Below are positions 1 through 10,426 of a stretch of DNA of 64,000 nt, one piece after another. The stretch covers positions 23,592,513-23,656,512 of the forward strand of contig CM043968.1 in NCBI GenBank assembly GCA_014529385.2, written 5' to 3'. Both the position numbers and the translations under genes were made by a program. Below the pieces are notes generated by a model. It was not told the origin of the DNA, searched no databases, and was given only the letters and a program-made list of their open reading frames with translations. The DNA comes from Adiantum capillus-veneris. Its lineage: Eukaryota; Streptophyta; Polypodiopsida; Polypodiales; Pteridaceae. Within the stretch, counting starts at the first letter, position 1, and the number at the start of each line of letters is the position of its first letter.

Positions 1-980
1 CTGGCATCATTCTTTTGAGTTGCTTTAGCCTAGGCCCACTTGGTCAAATAGTCTGTAGTAGCTACAAGGATATATTTAGCCTGGGTTCTATAAGCAGGTG
101 GCTGTATTGGCCCAACAAAGTCTATACCCCATTTTGCAAAATCTCTTGCCCCTATCATTGGTCTTAAGGGCATGCTACCTACACGTGTTGGCATTTTAGC
201 TCGTTGACATGCATCACACCTTTGAACATATTCTTTGGCATTTGCAAAAAGTGTTTGCCACCATCTGCCTGCCATTAAGATTTCTCTTGCGATGGTCTCA
301 CTAGAAAAGTGACCTCTAGCTAATCCAGCATGTGCTTGTTCATGATGGAAATATATTCGTCTTCATTTGCACAAAGACGCAAATGTTGATCCTTTCCTCT
401 TTGATATAATTGGTTTCCAATAAGAGCATAGTCTCTTGCTTCAGTTTCAATTGCTCTTTGGCGGCGTTTACTCATATCCTCAAGTTATGTTTGACTTGAT
501 AAGTAAGTAACTAGATAGTTACTCCACTTAGGAACAAGGAACAATATCACGTGAGGTATGGGTGCTTGTTTTTGGCATTGAGGACATTTTTTTACAAAAG
601 AATGAATATCCCTCCTCATAGTTGGCCAAAATAATCCAAGTCGTGAGGTATGGGTGCTTGTTTTTGGCATTGAGGACATTGTTTTACAAAAGAATGAACA
701 TCCCTCCTCATAGTTGGCCAAAATACTCCAAGTCTCAAGATCCATTGTATAGTTTGGTCTTTTGCAAAGTGAAGTCCTACTATGGTAATATGTGCTTGAC
801 TTAGGTATTGAGTTTTCTCTTCAGGATTAATGCACAAAAGCAATATTCCATCCCGATTTCTTTTGTACAACCTTCCAACTAGTAATTGATACATAGCCGA
901 TTGCTCAATTAATCCGATTGTAATCGGAAGTGGTATTTGTGAATCCACTTGAGCTATGGTCATCGATGATACCATATTTT
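1..980 (-). pseudogene. Family-2 Gypsy integrase region (partial, decayed)
   Basis: Minus-strand fragment of a Ty3/Gypsy integrase, running off the left window edge. Residues read from 275 down to 30 show the end of an HHCC zinc module (CDAC) and the start of the catalytic core (KWGIDFVGP, first Asp). A second, separate HHCC module is read from about 840 down to 560 with its own CPQC pair, so this element carries the same doubled zinc module as element A. A one-base frame disturbance lies near 330, inside the second module, and another near 45 inside the core. A 92-bp tandem duplication lies within the first module. It is a dead remnant; the polarity gag (4.8 kb) to integrase (0 kb) confirms the minus strand. 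Assignment to integrase is firm; intactness of the rest cannot be judged because it lies outside the window. Confidence 0.85.
551..734. repeat. 92-bp tandem duplication inside integrase remnant
   Basis: Two adjacent 92-bp copies, 551-642 and 643-734, differ at about three positions by eye. They repeat the part of the HHCC module that holds the WP..R and CPQC residues, and 92 is not a multiple of three, so the duplication breaks the frame. It is private to this remnant; elements A and B do not show it. Confidence 0.9.
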
Positions 981-987
981 TTGACCA

Positions 988-1390
988 TCAAGGTATCATT
1001 TCCACGGAGAACAGATATGCATCTGGTAGATCACCATCTACTCCCCTAGGTGGTTCTCCTGAAACAATCCTTGACAAATGATCCGCTCTTTGATGAATGG
1101 TGCCCTTTTTCACAACTACAGTGAAATCAAATTCCAAAAGAATAATGAACCATCTCACTATTCTTCCTGAGTTGCATGTCTTGTTGACTAAGTACAATAA
1201 GGCTTGGTGGTCCACAAAGAGCACAAATTTGTTTGCTAATAGGTAATGTCTATACTTTTTTACGGCATAGATCATTCCTAATCCTTCCCTTTCTGTGGTT
1301 GTGTAGTTTTTCTCTGCCATATTCAACTCTTTGCTAGCATAAGAAATAGGAAAATCAATTTTCCCATCTCCTGGTTGAGCTAGGATATTT
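988..1390 (-). pseudogene. Family-2 Gypsy RNase H fragment
   Basis: The minus-strand frame reads an RNase H domain very close to that of element A: YASKELN, NYTTTEREGLGMIYAVKKYRH, VDHQALLYLVN and RADHLSRI, which carry the second, third and fourth acidic active-site residues. The N-terminal part with the first catalytic Asp is missing because the sequence jumps at about 1385 directly into the region that should precede reverse transcriptase. The whole RT domain is therefore deleted. The domain call is certain from the conserved acidic motifs; it cannot be functional. Confidence 0.88.
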
Positions 1391-2220
1391 CAATAAGCTT
1401 AACAAAAGTTCTTCTTCATCTTCGTCAGGTTGTTTGCAATGTAGGCAGGTCTAGGCTTTTCTCCTGGTTTGGCCAGATCTATCTATTTTGTGTTTTCAGG
1501 TCCTTTGTAGGACTCGCCTTGTTCTTGTAGTTCCCTAACAGGTTGTTCGACTATGATTTTTTGGTCTTAGAGAGTATATATCTTGTAATGGGATGGAACA
1601 CTCATTACATCTTCACCGTCCTCCTCAGTGGTTTCCATTTCAGTTGTATATATCTCCTTTAGAGATTTCTTCAACTCTTGATACTTCTTTCTCCGTTCAA
1701 CTCGTGTCATGGTTGAATTCTTGTCCTGGTACTTAGGTTTTGCTTGAGTTTCCTTCCTTGTTTTTCTTGATGTTTTTGATTTTTTCTGCTTTTTGTTTAA
1801 AAAATATCTACTAGAGTGATTTTTTCTTTGACATAGTCATGTGTATCCATCTGCATCAGAAACTGTGTTCTACTGGAGACTGATGGCATATGTCTAGCTT
1901 TCAAGTTTCTTGTGTCTCTTTTTCATCTATACCATTTCTGTCTTCTCGGTTTTTGTTTTGGAAGTCAAAAAACTTTTCCTCCCCTCCTTTCATGAGTAGT
2001 TTAGCTGTCACATGTTCTTTTTCTGACCCCGAATCATCTGAGGTAGCTGAATGTTCTTCTAACTCATCTCCTACATCATAATAGAGGTCTAAAAAGACTT
2101 GTTGAGCCCTTCATCAAGTCCTTGGAGTCTTGAATTTTGTCTTTAATGTGAAGGGTTGAGATCATTTGTATGGGAATTATGTCATAGCCATCCTCATTGC
2201 AAAATTGAGTAGGCATAGAC
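1391..2220 (-). pseudogene. Family-2 pol N-terminal spacer, RT deleted
   Basis: Read on the minus strand this stretch contains the charged, low-complexity region that lies between the first protease and RT in element A. At its 3' end it has the conserved GEKPRPAYIA block (A has GETPRPVYIA at about 15640) and the following leucine-rich strand, after which the frame breaks into RNase H sequence. Several frame breaks and stops are present. No catalytic residues are left here. It is annotated from its colinearity with element A (14934-15720), not from a recognised domain. Confidence 0.6.
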
Positions 2221-2880
2221 ATATTAACACATACATCCATTGTTGCTAAGAAATGGCTCAAACAAATGCTCTCGAAAGGGTTGAGGTACATAGACTTCGT
2301 CTGTGCAATCCCTTTCTAAGATACATTCTTCTCGTTTTAAGCTCCCATTTTTTGAGGCTCCGCACATCCAAATAGGTGTGTCTTTGTTCAACCATGATGG
2401 AAGCTTAATTTCAACCAAAGAGACTGAATCGAATTCTTGTATGGGCGTTTTCATGACATCTCTATAAGTGTGATCTTTTAAATTAACCCTTGTTATTGAT
2501 CCTACTTGCTTCAAGTACAGATAATTGTTTTCCCAATCTTGGTTAAGTTGTACTTGTCTCATGAAAGGTCTTCCCAAGATGATTTCATAATTGAGTTTCT
2601 TTCCAAAGTCCACTATTGCAAAGGTATATTGATAATCACTCCCACAGGAACTAACTATCACCTTTTCAAGCAGTCCTAAGGGTTTGTTGATATGTCCATC
2701 AACCAATTGCAATTTCATTCAAATTTGTTTAATGGCTGGTTTTCCCCATGATTCCCATACTGCTTTCGTGGCTATGGCTATGCCTACCCCACTATCCAAT
2801 ATTGCCATGGTTTCTGTATCATTATATCTCATTGGAAGGGTTGTGTTTCCTTCTTCCCCTTTGTAGTATTCTCCGACTTT
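2091..2880 (-). pseudogene. Family-2 first retropepsin region
   Basis: The minus-strand reading gives an aspartic protease: active-site triad D-S-G (context MAILDSGVGIAIA) at about 2800, then LQLVDGHINKPLGLLEKV and the typical second strand IILGRPFMRQ at about 2570. It aligns through its length with the first protease of elements A and B. A stop separates the active-site half from the C-terminal half near 2719, and further decay follows. In the family the enzyme would mature the Gag-Pol polyprotein inside the particle. This copy is broken. Confidence 0.82.
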
Positions 2881-2985
2881 GTTCAGCGGAATGGATCAAA
2901 TCTCTTTGTTATCCAGTTCGTGTTTCAATTTTCCCAAATTCTTTGCGACGATTAGCCCTGTTATCCCCACCTTCTCTAGAGTTTC

Positions 2986-4165
2986 CTATAGGTCATTCCA
3001 TAAATATGGTCTGATTTTTAACAGTTCTTCTAAAGTAAGAGTGCATTGAATGGGTGTAGACATAATTGAATGGATGTTGTCTACCTCTAGGGTCTGTTTT
3101 GCTCTCTTTACCTGAGTGGTTTTACACACTATGGATTCATCTTTGTTATCTCCCAAGTACAAGGGTAATGTTTTCAAAGTTAATGGTTTAGACATTCCTG
3201 AAGCTTTAGAGCTACAATCCCCATACAAGGATTGTACATCCATGTCCATATCAGGAGGTAGATTGTCTAACCAAACTTCCTCTATAGGGGCTGACTTTAG
3301 AGTTAGGCTCCCATCATTAATCTCTCTAACTTGTTTCCACAAGTGTCCTGGCCAGTCTTCTTCTACGAATGGAATTCCTTCCAAGGCATATTCACTGTCA
3401 GACACTATGAGTTCTAGCTCTTTTGTTTCAAGGTGGGATTCTACCACCACTTTGGATTTCTCTTTACTAGTTCCTACCATAAGCTCATCAGGTTTTGCCA
3501 TACTCTCGAGCTTGGGTTTTTGTTTTTCCAGCATCTCTTGAGTAATTCTTACCAAATATTTATAAACTTCAAGCTTAGCTGCTTCGATATTTGGAGAAGG
3601 ATAATTTTTCCATTTGTTTTCCATGTTTTGGCCTGCTTTAAGTCCCGCTTGGTAAGCTTCCAAGGCTGCATTAATTGGCTCAAAAAATTTGTCTACCAAA
3701 AATGATCCTCCAGATTTCACTGTGGTTTCCTTGATTTCATTTCCAGTTTCTTTCACTTTTTCCTGGAGTAGTTTCTTGGATTTCTCCTCGACTTCAGCCC
3801 TTTGTTTTTGTTTTCTCATCATCTCATACCTTTTGCTTCTGCTTCTCTTGGTCTTTTGAGAGGAAATTTTAGTATTCTCTGAATCATCAGAGGAGTTATG
3901 TTTTTTTTTCTTAGCCTGGGCTCTGGTGATTACCTTGAGTGGGACAATTGGTTTACTCTCAGATGAGCTACTAGGTATCACTTGGACTACGTTCACTACT
4001 GTTTTACCCTAAGGATTTTTTAAACAATCTTTAGGGAAGTGTCCTCCCTTTTTGTAACATTGCATACAAAAAGCTTCAATTTGCTTAATGTTAGGCTTTG
4101 GGCATTCATTTTTCCAATGATCATCTGCACCATAGTTGTGACAGTTTAATCATGGAGCTTACCAT
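2986..4165 (-). pseudogene. Family-2 gag C-terminal part and gag-pro linker
   Basis: A 336-codon open stretch (3996-2986) is very rich in Lys/Glu/Arg and ends just before the protease. It shares the VLVDKxxEPxxALxAY block and the TRAQAKK block with Gag of element A. Immediately upstream, about 4160-4010, are two zinc-knuckle-like motifs: one whose second Cys has become Tyr, and CMQCYKKGGHFPKDC. A stop separates them from the charged region. The role in the family is nucleocapsid plus linker, binding genomic RNA. The copy is decayed. Confidence 0.75.
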
Positions 4166-4834
4166 AGGAGGTCTAGCATCTTGATTAGCTACATAGTACA
4201 TTGGTGCAAGTTCTAGTGTAGTATAAGTCACAAGTTCTTCCATTGGTGGTGGATGTGAATTATACCAATCTCCTTCTACCATTATTGTAAATGGACTAGG
4301 CTCAGCATAGGGTGTAATAGGCACTAGTGCTTGTTCATCTATGATTCCCTCTGAATGCATGTACTTTACAGGCACTACATTATGTCCAGGATATGGAGGT
4401 TGCTGAACCATTACGGGTTGAGGTCTTTCCATACCCATTGGTGGTCTTTGAGCTCGAGCCATAATAGGGTGATATATGTACATGGTTTGTCCTTGTGGCC
4501 TGATTGGCACGTATTGAACATTTCCATCATACTTTGGTTGGTAATAACACTCATTGGTCTCATGGTTGGTCCATTTACCCTTGATTGCACACCATTTTTG
4601 CGGCCTAATTGGTTGTCCCTGTTGAGGTATCCCTTGCCCTGGTCCCCTCATAGGTGCATTTTGTATGTTATTCGTCATTTCATTCATCGTTTTGAGCATG
4701 TCTTCTATGGCTGTATCAGCCATTCCCACTTGTGCTGGTTTGGTGGATGCTATTTTGTCACTTAGATTATCCTTAGGGACATCTTCTTCATTGAAAATAT
4801 CACAATTGTCTCCTAAGTCAATAACATTTACCAC
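4121..4834 (-). pseudogene. Family-2 gag middle part
   Basis: A 237-codon open frame contains the diagnostic block WCAIKGKWTNHETNECYY, equivalent to WCAIEQKWTNHPTEECYY in element A, and a Pro/Gln-rich segment. The Cys-His-Cys spacing resembles the C..H...H.TEEC block of Tat/Ogre-type Gag proteins. The N-terminal and capsid parts of Gag expected upstream are missing: only about 40 bp separate this frame from LTR-like sequence, so an internal deletion has joined LTR to mid-gag. Confidence 0.75.
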
Positions 4835-4869
4835 TAAAATGCTTACATCAATGCGTATAGATCTTACCT

Positions 4870-5226
4870 ACGGTTGCAACACAATAGACTGCATTGCAAT
4901 GTGACAATCGAGAAGGGAGTAGGAAGCTCAAGAAGGAGAGAAGTGAGCGCCGTTAGCTCACACTGTGTTTCATTATCCAAAAAATTCTCAGAAACTTACA
5001 AAAATTGTCTTTTATACCTTAGCCAAGGTTTTTGTGGACAAAACTAATAATTTATGAGCTCTAACTAAAGACAAGTTGATACAATCTGAAAGCGTGTAGC
5101 CCCGGCTCATCATTTACACTGTTTATCTAGAAAGTAGGAGTTACAATATTCTCGATTCATCAAAATTATAAGTATTTTTACAATGAAAGTTGCAAAAAAT
5201 GTTATCGAGTTAGCTTGCTGCTAACA
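4870..5226 (-). repeat. Family-2 5' LTR (partial), minus orientation
   Basis: Read on the minus strand it begins TGTTAGCAGCAAGC at 5226. Its first roughly 95 bases match the start of the LTR after the polypurine tract of element G at 62212, which shows both are one family. A TATA-like box (TATAAAA on the minus strand, 5010-5016) lies about 215 bp in. The 3' end of the LTR and primer site are lost in the deletion that joins it to gag near 4850. The right boundary is firm; the left is approximate. Confidence 0.7.
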
Positions 5227-5910
5227 AAAACTCAAGTGCCTAAGGGGAGAGGTTCCAATAGAGGGTCCTAGACCTAAGGAAAATTTGCAAGCATCAACAT
5301 CTAGAGAGATTCCTGAGGTAACAACTGAGGTGATTGAAAATTTAAATGAGTCCTTAAGCAACTTTTCAATTCACCTTGCACAAGCTGTAGGTCCCAAGGG
5401 ACAAACAAAAAGCTGAGGAGCAATTGCCAAGACCAAGGCGACTTTTGCAATGTTGGAATTGCGGAGAGTCTAGACATGGAATGGATAAATTTCCTTGGCC
5501 CCGTGGGGAGCCAATGAGACCTAACTTGAATTATCCAGTGATGAATGCAGGTGAAGGAACTAGTCAGCAACCACGGCTTCTATAAAGGCAAAATTGAGCA
5601 AGACCACCTCCACAAGGGGTCGAAGGAGATGCCAGATCCAAATGTGCATGTGGTAGAGGTGACAAATCCAAATGTGCATGTGGTAGAAGTGAAAAATTCA
5701 AATGAGGTTGACATAAAAGGAAATGGCATTAAGCGTGGCCATGGAAAATATAAGGAGAAAGAAGGAGTCACATCACAAAGTGATCATGACAAGAAAAGAA
5801 GGCGAAGGAGAGCAAGGAACCAAGAGAACTCGACATCTTATCAACCTCCAAGACTTCCCTCTTGGACATGGTATGGCCCCATAAAACTTGTTGGAAGAAA
5901 TGAGAGGTAA
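5227..5910 (+). pseudogene. Host element C: gag remnant with degenerate zinc knuckle
   Basis: Plus-strand Gypsy gag remnant. At 5448-5495 it reads a zinc knuckle CWNCGESRHGMDKF in which the last Cys has become Phe, inside a frame that stops soon after. A basic stretch follows (5545-5910), in which NPNVHVVEV occurs twice in tandem (about 5638-5690). The element starts directly after the family-2 LTR end, so the family-2 element is inserted into C. C is the oldest layer here and has stops in all parts. Confidence 0.6.
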
Positions 5911-6003
5911 GGGTCCTCATGGCCTAAATTTCTTGCATTATGTCCTCAACTTAGGAGGGATTTAACGAAGGCACTTACCACTAGGAGAAAGGTAAAAGAG
6001 AGT

Positions 6004-6600
6004 GTGCCTATTGTAAAAATTGCACAAGCTGAAATGAATGAGGACATTACACCGGTGCTAGACTGTTACATAAAAGGAACATTAGTTAAAGATCTAGTGG
6101 ATGGGGGTGCACAAATTTGCATCATGACAGAGTGGCTCATGCAGAGACTAGGCATGCACATCCATGAGACACCTAAAATCAAAGTAAAAATATGGCAAAC
6201 AATAGCAATTCTAGGTGCGTAGGTATTTGCAGAGATATTTTGTGGAGGCCTTTGGAATTAAGAAGACAATTGATTTCTATGCTATGTCTACCAAAGGAAA
6301 TGGTTACCCATTTATCCTGGGAAGACAATGGCTAATGAAAATGTGAGCCTTGCAAGATTGGGAGAGTGGAAAGTTAATTTGCGAGAATGACAACCATAAG
6401 AAGGTTGTCTTTGACATGAAGGAACAACGTCAAGAGGAGCCCCATGAAGAATCATTGCAAAGTGAGACAAAGGAAGACTTGACTGATAGCACCTCAGAGG
6501 AAGAAAGTAGCAATAGCACTAATATTAGAAGAGTCTTCCAACAAAGTCATGGGGGTAAGGTTTAAGCAGAGCAACCAAGAGACCTCTTGCCCAAGCTTGG
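6004..6600 (+). pseudogene. Host element C: retropepsin and pol start (decayed)
   Basis: The frame 6004-6222 contains a protease-like strand LVDGGAQICIM with D-G-G-A at 6100-6111 where D-S/T-G is usual. About 210 bp further, in another frame, is the expected partner FILGRQW. A Glu-rich linker (6350-6565) leads to the start of reverse transcriptase. The order gag, protease, RT start fits Ty3/Gypsy. The RT itself is interrupted at 6843 by element B and resumes at 38327. Decayed by stops and frameshifts. Confidence 0.65.
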
Positions 6601-6838
6601 AGGAGGTAGGTCCTCAGGAGAACCAAGGTGTGGAAGACAAAGGGATGCTAGAAGGTATGCTATCAACCATACTTACAAAGAAAGAAAGAGGGGAGTTCAA
6701 TGTGTGCTAAGGAAGTTTCCTATGCTTTTTGATAAAACCGATGTGTGTGGAGTAGATGATGTTTAACACAAGATTGATCTAAGCTAGAGGCTACACCTAA
6801 GGCTCAAAAGCTACAAAGGCTAGGAGTCATCAAGGAGC

Positions 6839-6843
6839 AGGCT
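6839..6843. other. Target-site duplication of element B, left copy (AGGCT)
   Basis: AGGCT precedes the TG of the left LTR of element B, and the same five bases follow its right LTR at 38322-38326. The reverse-transcriptase reading frame of element C resumes without a break when one copy is counted, which proves a single insertion event of 31,478 bp (including nested A). Confidence 0.95.
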
Positions 6844-7775
6844 TGTTAAGGCGGTTACGCCGCTAGCGGAAGCTAAATAGTGAGAACTCAACCAACAACA
6901 GAATTTGTCAGACGAGGACGGAGCTTGACCCGCAGGCGCATGGAAACAACTAGGTGGGTGTCAAATCACCTACTTGACCTTCTAATGACAATCACTACTA
7001 AGAAAATCAAATCTAAGTTCTAAAATACGCAAGTGACTGAAATCCGTACTACGAACGAATGCTATACGAAACAAAATCTAGAATCATTGAATCGATCTCA
7101 ACCTCAAGGGGAAGTCTATACACTAGGTAAGAACAAAACCCTAAAGACTTGAACTGCAAACTCAACCTATAACCACTCCGTGCGGTAAACGCGTATGAAG
7201 ACAGGACGAAATATATAGGTGACCGAAACTTGACCCCGATGGTACTAATGTGTAGCTCTACTCGTTGTGGTTCTATAGATATGCTGCACGCTCAATTCCG
7301 ACACACGAGTTGGAAGAAAGCTCACACCGAAGCTCGTAGGAACTTACCACACATAGAAGCCGATAGCGCGCACTCTTGGTATCTGTGCGTAGCTCTCGCC
7401 GTTGCTAACACAATGGCGGTGTCGCTTCTCCAATGGCGGCTCCGTAGTTCGCGTAGCAAGTAGATAAGACTCTCTCTCTCTCTCTCTCTCAGACACAGTC
7501 ACGCGCTCAAAAAACTCACTTTGATTAATAATCCCCCCTTAGGTTACAAAAACTTTGGCTTATATACCTCAGCCTTGGAGGTGAGAACATCTCTAACTAA
7601 TTACATCAGCAAGTGAAATTACTTCGGGATTACAAGCTGGAAACTCAATTGAGTCCCGTTACTTAATGAATGGCTCAAATCAAAATTAATGTCGGAAAGA
7701 CATTTATTACAATCAATGGTTACAAAATGATGAGTGTGAGCAAAAATGTGGGTGTGATCCTCTGTTGGCTCAACA
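6844..7775 (-). repeat. Element B 3' LTR (minus orientation, 932 bp)
   Basis: Bounded by TG at 6844 and CA at 7775 and flanked on the left by the AGGCT target duplication. It matches the LTR at 37389-38321 with about 23 substitutions and one 1-bp indel by eye. It holds the TATATAAG box (minus strand, near 7560), a 21-nt CT/GA run and the polypurine tract at its inner side (7776-7790). Only about one of the substitutions falls in the roughly 280 bp of U3; the rest lie in R-U5. Confidence 0.95.
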
Positions 7776-8039
7776 CTCCCCCCCCCCCCCGCGTTCATGT
7801 CGTCCCTGACATGACTTTTATGCTTGGTCAATAAAGTCCTGCCGTCTTGAGCATCTGCAAATGTGATTCGTATCGTAGGTTGCCGATGGTCAAGGTTGGG
7901 CCGAATATTTTGCTTTCGTGGGTGAAAAAGCCGGTGTAGAAAGCTTCTTCGAATGTTTGCATGTGGAAGCTAGGCAAAAACATAATCCTTTGGTATAGGA
8001 GGTGTAACACTTTTGGAGAAGGCTGTAATGAAAGATCGT
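7776..8039 (-). pseudogene. Element B 3' end: polypurine tract and end of 3' ORF
   Basis: The C-rich run at 7776-7790 is, on the minus strand, the plus-strand primer G13-AG directly before the 3' LTR. From 8039 down to 7828 the minus strand reads the last roughly 70 codons of the 3' ORF (motifs LLYQRIMFLPSF and EEAFYTGFFTHESKIFGP), ending in a stop at 7828. The rest of this ORF continues at 27038 on the other side of element A, which inserted here. Nearly identical to A 25782-26045. Confidence 0.92.
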
Positions 8040-8044
8040 ACATC
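8040..8044. other. Target-site duplication of element A, left copy (ACATC)
   Basis: ACATC here and at 27033-27037 flank element A. Joining the two flanks with one copy restores the 3' ORF sequence of element B (equivalent to A 25777-25781), so A inserted into B in antisense orientation, 264 bp from B's 3' LTR. Confidence 0.95.
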
Positions 8045-8253
8045 TCTTGAGCCAGCAAAGGATCACACCCACATTTTTGCTCACACTCATCATTTCGTAA
8101 CCATTGATTGTAATAAAAGTCTTTCCGACATTAATTTTTATTTGAGCCATTCATTAAGTAAGGGGACTCAATTGAGTTTCCAGCTTGTAATCCCGAAGTA
8201 ATTTCACTTGCTGATGTAATTAGTTAGAGATGTTCTCACCTCCAAGGCTGAGG

Positions 8254-8261
8254 TATATAAG
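8254..8261 (+). promoter_or_regulatory. TATA box of element A 5' LTR
   Basis: TATATAAG lies 210 bp into the LTR and is conserved in all four family-1 LTRs. Transcription would start roughly 25-35 bp downstream, shortly before the GA-repeat run at 8331. Confidence 0.75.
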
Positions 8262-8328
8262 CCAAAGTTTTTGTAACCTAAGGGGGGGATTATTAATCAA
8301 AGTGAGTTTTTGAGCACCGTGACTGTGT

Positions 8329-8330
<2 letters not shown>

Positions 8331-8377
<47 letters not shown>
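8331..8377 (+). repeat. GA microsatellite in LTR (47 nt)
   Basis: Uninterrupted GA dinucleotide run about 75 bp after the TATA box. Lengths in the four LTRs are 47 and 75 nt (A) and 21 and 21 nt (B). GA runs near plant promoters are known binding sites for BPC (BASIC PENTACYSTEINE) proteins; whether this one is bound is inference. Confidence 0.95.
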
Positions 8378-8379
<2 letters not shown>

Positions 8380-9005
8380 TTATCTACTTGCTACGCGAGC
8401 TACGGAGCCGCCATTGGAGAAGCGACACCGCCATTGTGTTAGCAACGGCGAGAGCTACGCACAGATACCAAGAGTGCGCGCTATCGGCTTCTATGTGTGG
8501 TAAGTTCCTACGAGCTTCAGTGTGAGTTTTCTTCCAACTCGTGTGTCGGAATTGAGCGTGCAGCATATCTATAGAACCACAACTAGTAGAGCTACACATT
8601 AGTACCATCGGAGTCAAGTTTCGGTCACCTGTATATTTCGGCCTGTCTTCATACGCGTTTACCGCATGGAGTGGTTATAGGTTGAGTTTGCAGTTCAAGT
8701 CTTTAGGGTGTTGTTCTTACCTAGTGTATAGACTTCCCCTTGAGTTTGAGATCGATTCAATGATTCTAGATCTTGTTTCGTATAACATTCTTTCGTAGTA
8801 CGGATTTCAGTCACTTGCGTATTTTAGAACTTAGATTTGATTTCCTTAGTAGTGATTGTCATTAGAAGGTCGAGTAGGTGATTTGACACCCACCTAGTTG
8901 TTTCCATGCGCCTGCGAGTCAAGCTCCGTCCTCGTCTGACAAATTTTGTTGTTGGTTGAGTTCTCGCTATTTAGCGTCCGCTAGCGACGTAACCGCCTTA
9001 ACATT

Positions 9006-9023
9006 TGGCGCCGTTGCCGGGGA
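9006..9023 (+). other. Primer binding site of element A, tRNA-Asp type
   Basis: TGGCGCCGTTGCCGGGGA, two bases after the LTR end, is complementary to the 3' 18 nt of plant tRNA-Asp (ending ...AACGGCGCCA), the primer known for Athila-type Gypsy elements. The match is perfect in A. Confidence 0.9.
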
Positions 9024-10426
9024 CGAGAGCCCTAAGTAGGTGACCTTACACTAATCCTACGAGGTGAGTCGTATAAACTACTTTGTATACTTTAGTTAGA
9101 AAAGATCTAGGAGTGGTGGACTCCGAAGATCTCGAGAGATACTAGGAAGTGGGGTATTCCTGGGTCTTCCGTGGTGACAGTATTTTTCGTTTAGCTTAGA
9201 TTTGTTTGTTGTTTTGTTGGTGTTGTGTAGTTGTTGATAGAAGAAGAATTTGCTAGTCCGTGAGTGACAGTGGATCTCTTTAAAATCACAATTACCAAAC
9301 CCATTTTATGATTAGGAATAGCTTAGGTAGGACTTCATTTGATTCTGATCTAGAGCTAGTAATCATTGGAGTATTTGCTTGATATGGTTGATTGCATGTT
9401 AGATCACTAAACCGTCGAGTTAGTAGTGAAACTTGCAATAAACAAAAGTCAGAGAAATTTTCTGTGTATCGGGGAGTTGCTGAGCACTTGAGAAAGCTTT
9501 AGGAAGGATTCTGTGCCAAAAAACTGGAAATCTGCAACTTTAGACATCATGCACGTATGATGTCTAAATGACCAATCAGAGACCAAAACAGAAATTTTGA
9601 CTTTACCAGAGTGTTCAAAAGGGGGGTTATACCCTAATTTCAACTTAAAACAAGAGCATTAACACTCAAAGAAACCCAAAAAGACAAGTCGGAGCCCAAG
9701 AAACGCAAAGAATAGGAAATTTTGGATTCAGATCTTGTTTTTACATTCAAACCTGACAAAAAAACTTGAAACTCAATTATAAACATTGGAGAACGCTTAA
9801 AACCAAGAATAGTTAAAATCTGGGACAAAAGACATCATACGCGTATAATGTCTTTTAGCACATCCACTGCTTATTTTTGATATTTGACCTGACAAGATTG
9901 TTACAAACACTGTAGAAAGCATAAATATCAAGTCTTGACCCAAATTGATGAAAAAGACATCATACGCGTATGATGTCTTTTACCTAATTTTGGACATATT
10001 TTGATACTTTGCCAACACAGATCCATTGTAATAGCTGTCTAGAGGTTATATTTCAAGTTTCATCCCATTTGGATCACAATTGACCCAAAACAAGTCAAAA
10101 GCGGAAAATTGCCAAGAAAAGCCTAAATTAGCCATAACTTGCTCAAACAGAGTTCAAACTGAATTTTGTGAGTGGACAGAGCATAAGGGGGCTACTGAGA
10201 GTGAGCATAACCAAAATAGTCCAAATCTGAGGAAAAAAGACATCATACGTATAATGTCTTTTTTAGCATAACTGCAACAAAATTCTCACTTGATGAAATA
10301 GAAGTTGTCCAACTGACAAGATTAAACAATTGACCAAGTATCAATTAGTTTGGATCAATTCTGACCACAGAAACTTGGGAAAACAAATTGCCGAGACGTA
10401 AAAGTTAAAGTCCTTTAGGGGAATTG
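9024..10426 (+). other. Element A long untranslated leader
   Basis: About 1.4 kb between primer site and gag ATG with no sustained reading frame. It holds four palindromes (9543, 9831, 9956, 10239) and recurring phrases of the type CATTTGGAT.A.AATTGACC, suggesting an old, badly diverged tandem repeat with a unit of about 140 bp. The same organisation returns in the 3' spacer. A long structured leader is known for several Tat/Ogre/Athila elements. Confidence 0.75.
9543..10258. repeat. Palindrome array, element A leader (4 copies)
   Basis: Four copies of a 22-bp palindrome, half-site GACATCATACG followed by its reverse complement, at 9543-9564, 9831-9852, 9956-9977 (perfect, extended by A/T flanks) and 10239-10258 (20-bp variant). 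Start-to-start spacings are 288, 125 and 283 bp, nearly the same as in element B (288, 125, 282). The centre ACGCGT fits the CGCG box bound by plant CAMTA factors. Function unknown. Confidence 0.93.

Larger units (their letters stand above)
8045..9003 (+). repeat. Element A 5' LTR (959 bp)
   Basis: Starts TCTTGAGCC, where all other copies in the window start TGTTGAGCC, so the canonical TG terminus is mutated. It ends CCGCCTTAACA. It differs from the 3' LTR at 26046-27032 by about 21 substitutions by eye. The 28-bp length difference is entirely in the GA microsatellite (47 versus 75 nt). It drives transcription of the element; a TATA box at 8254 and the GA run follow in order. Confidence 0.95.

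Noticed and set aside
4850-4880. Splice donor-like GTAGGTAAG near the LTR-gag joint as proof of a spliced retrocopy
   Set aside because: The joint is better explained by an internal deletion; no matching acceptor context or second example could be shown.
7776-7790. Poly-C run as an assembly artefact or telomere-like sequence
   Set aside because: It is the exact inverted form of the polypurine tract before the LTR, present in A at 26031-26045, so it is a normal part of the element.
8310-8525. Open frame with long Arg-Glu run in the LTRs (also 26311-26532)
   Set aside because: It is only the translation of the GA microsatellite and flanking LTR; length varies with the repeat and there is no conservation as protein.
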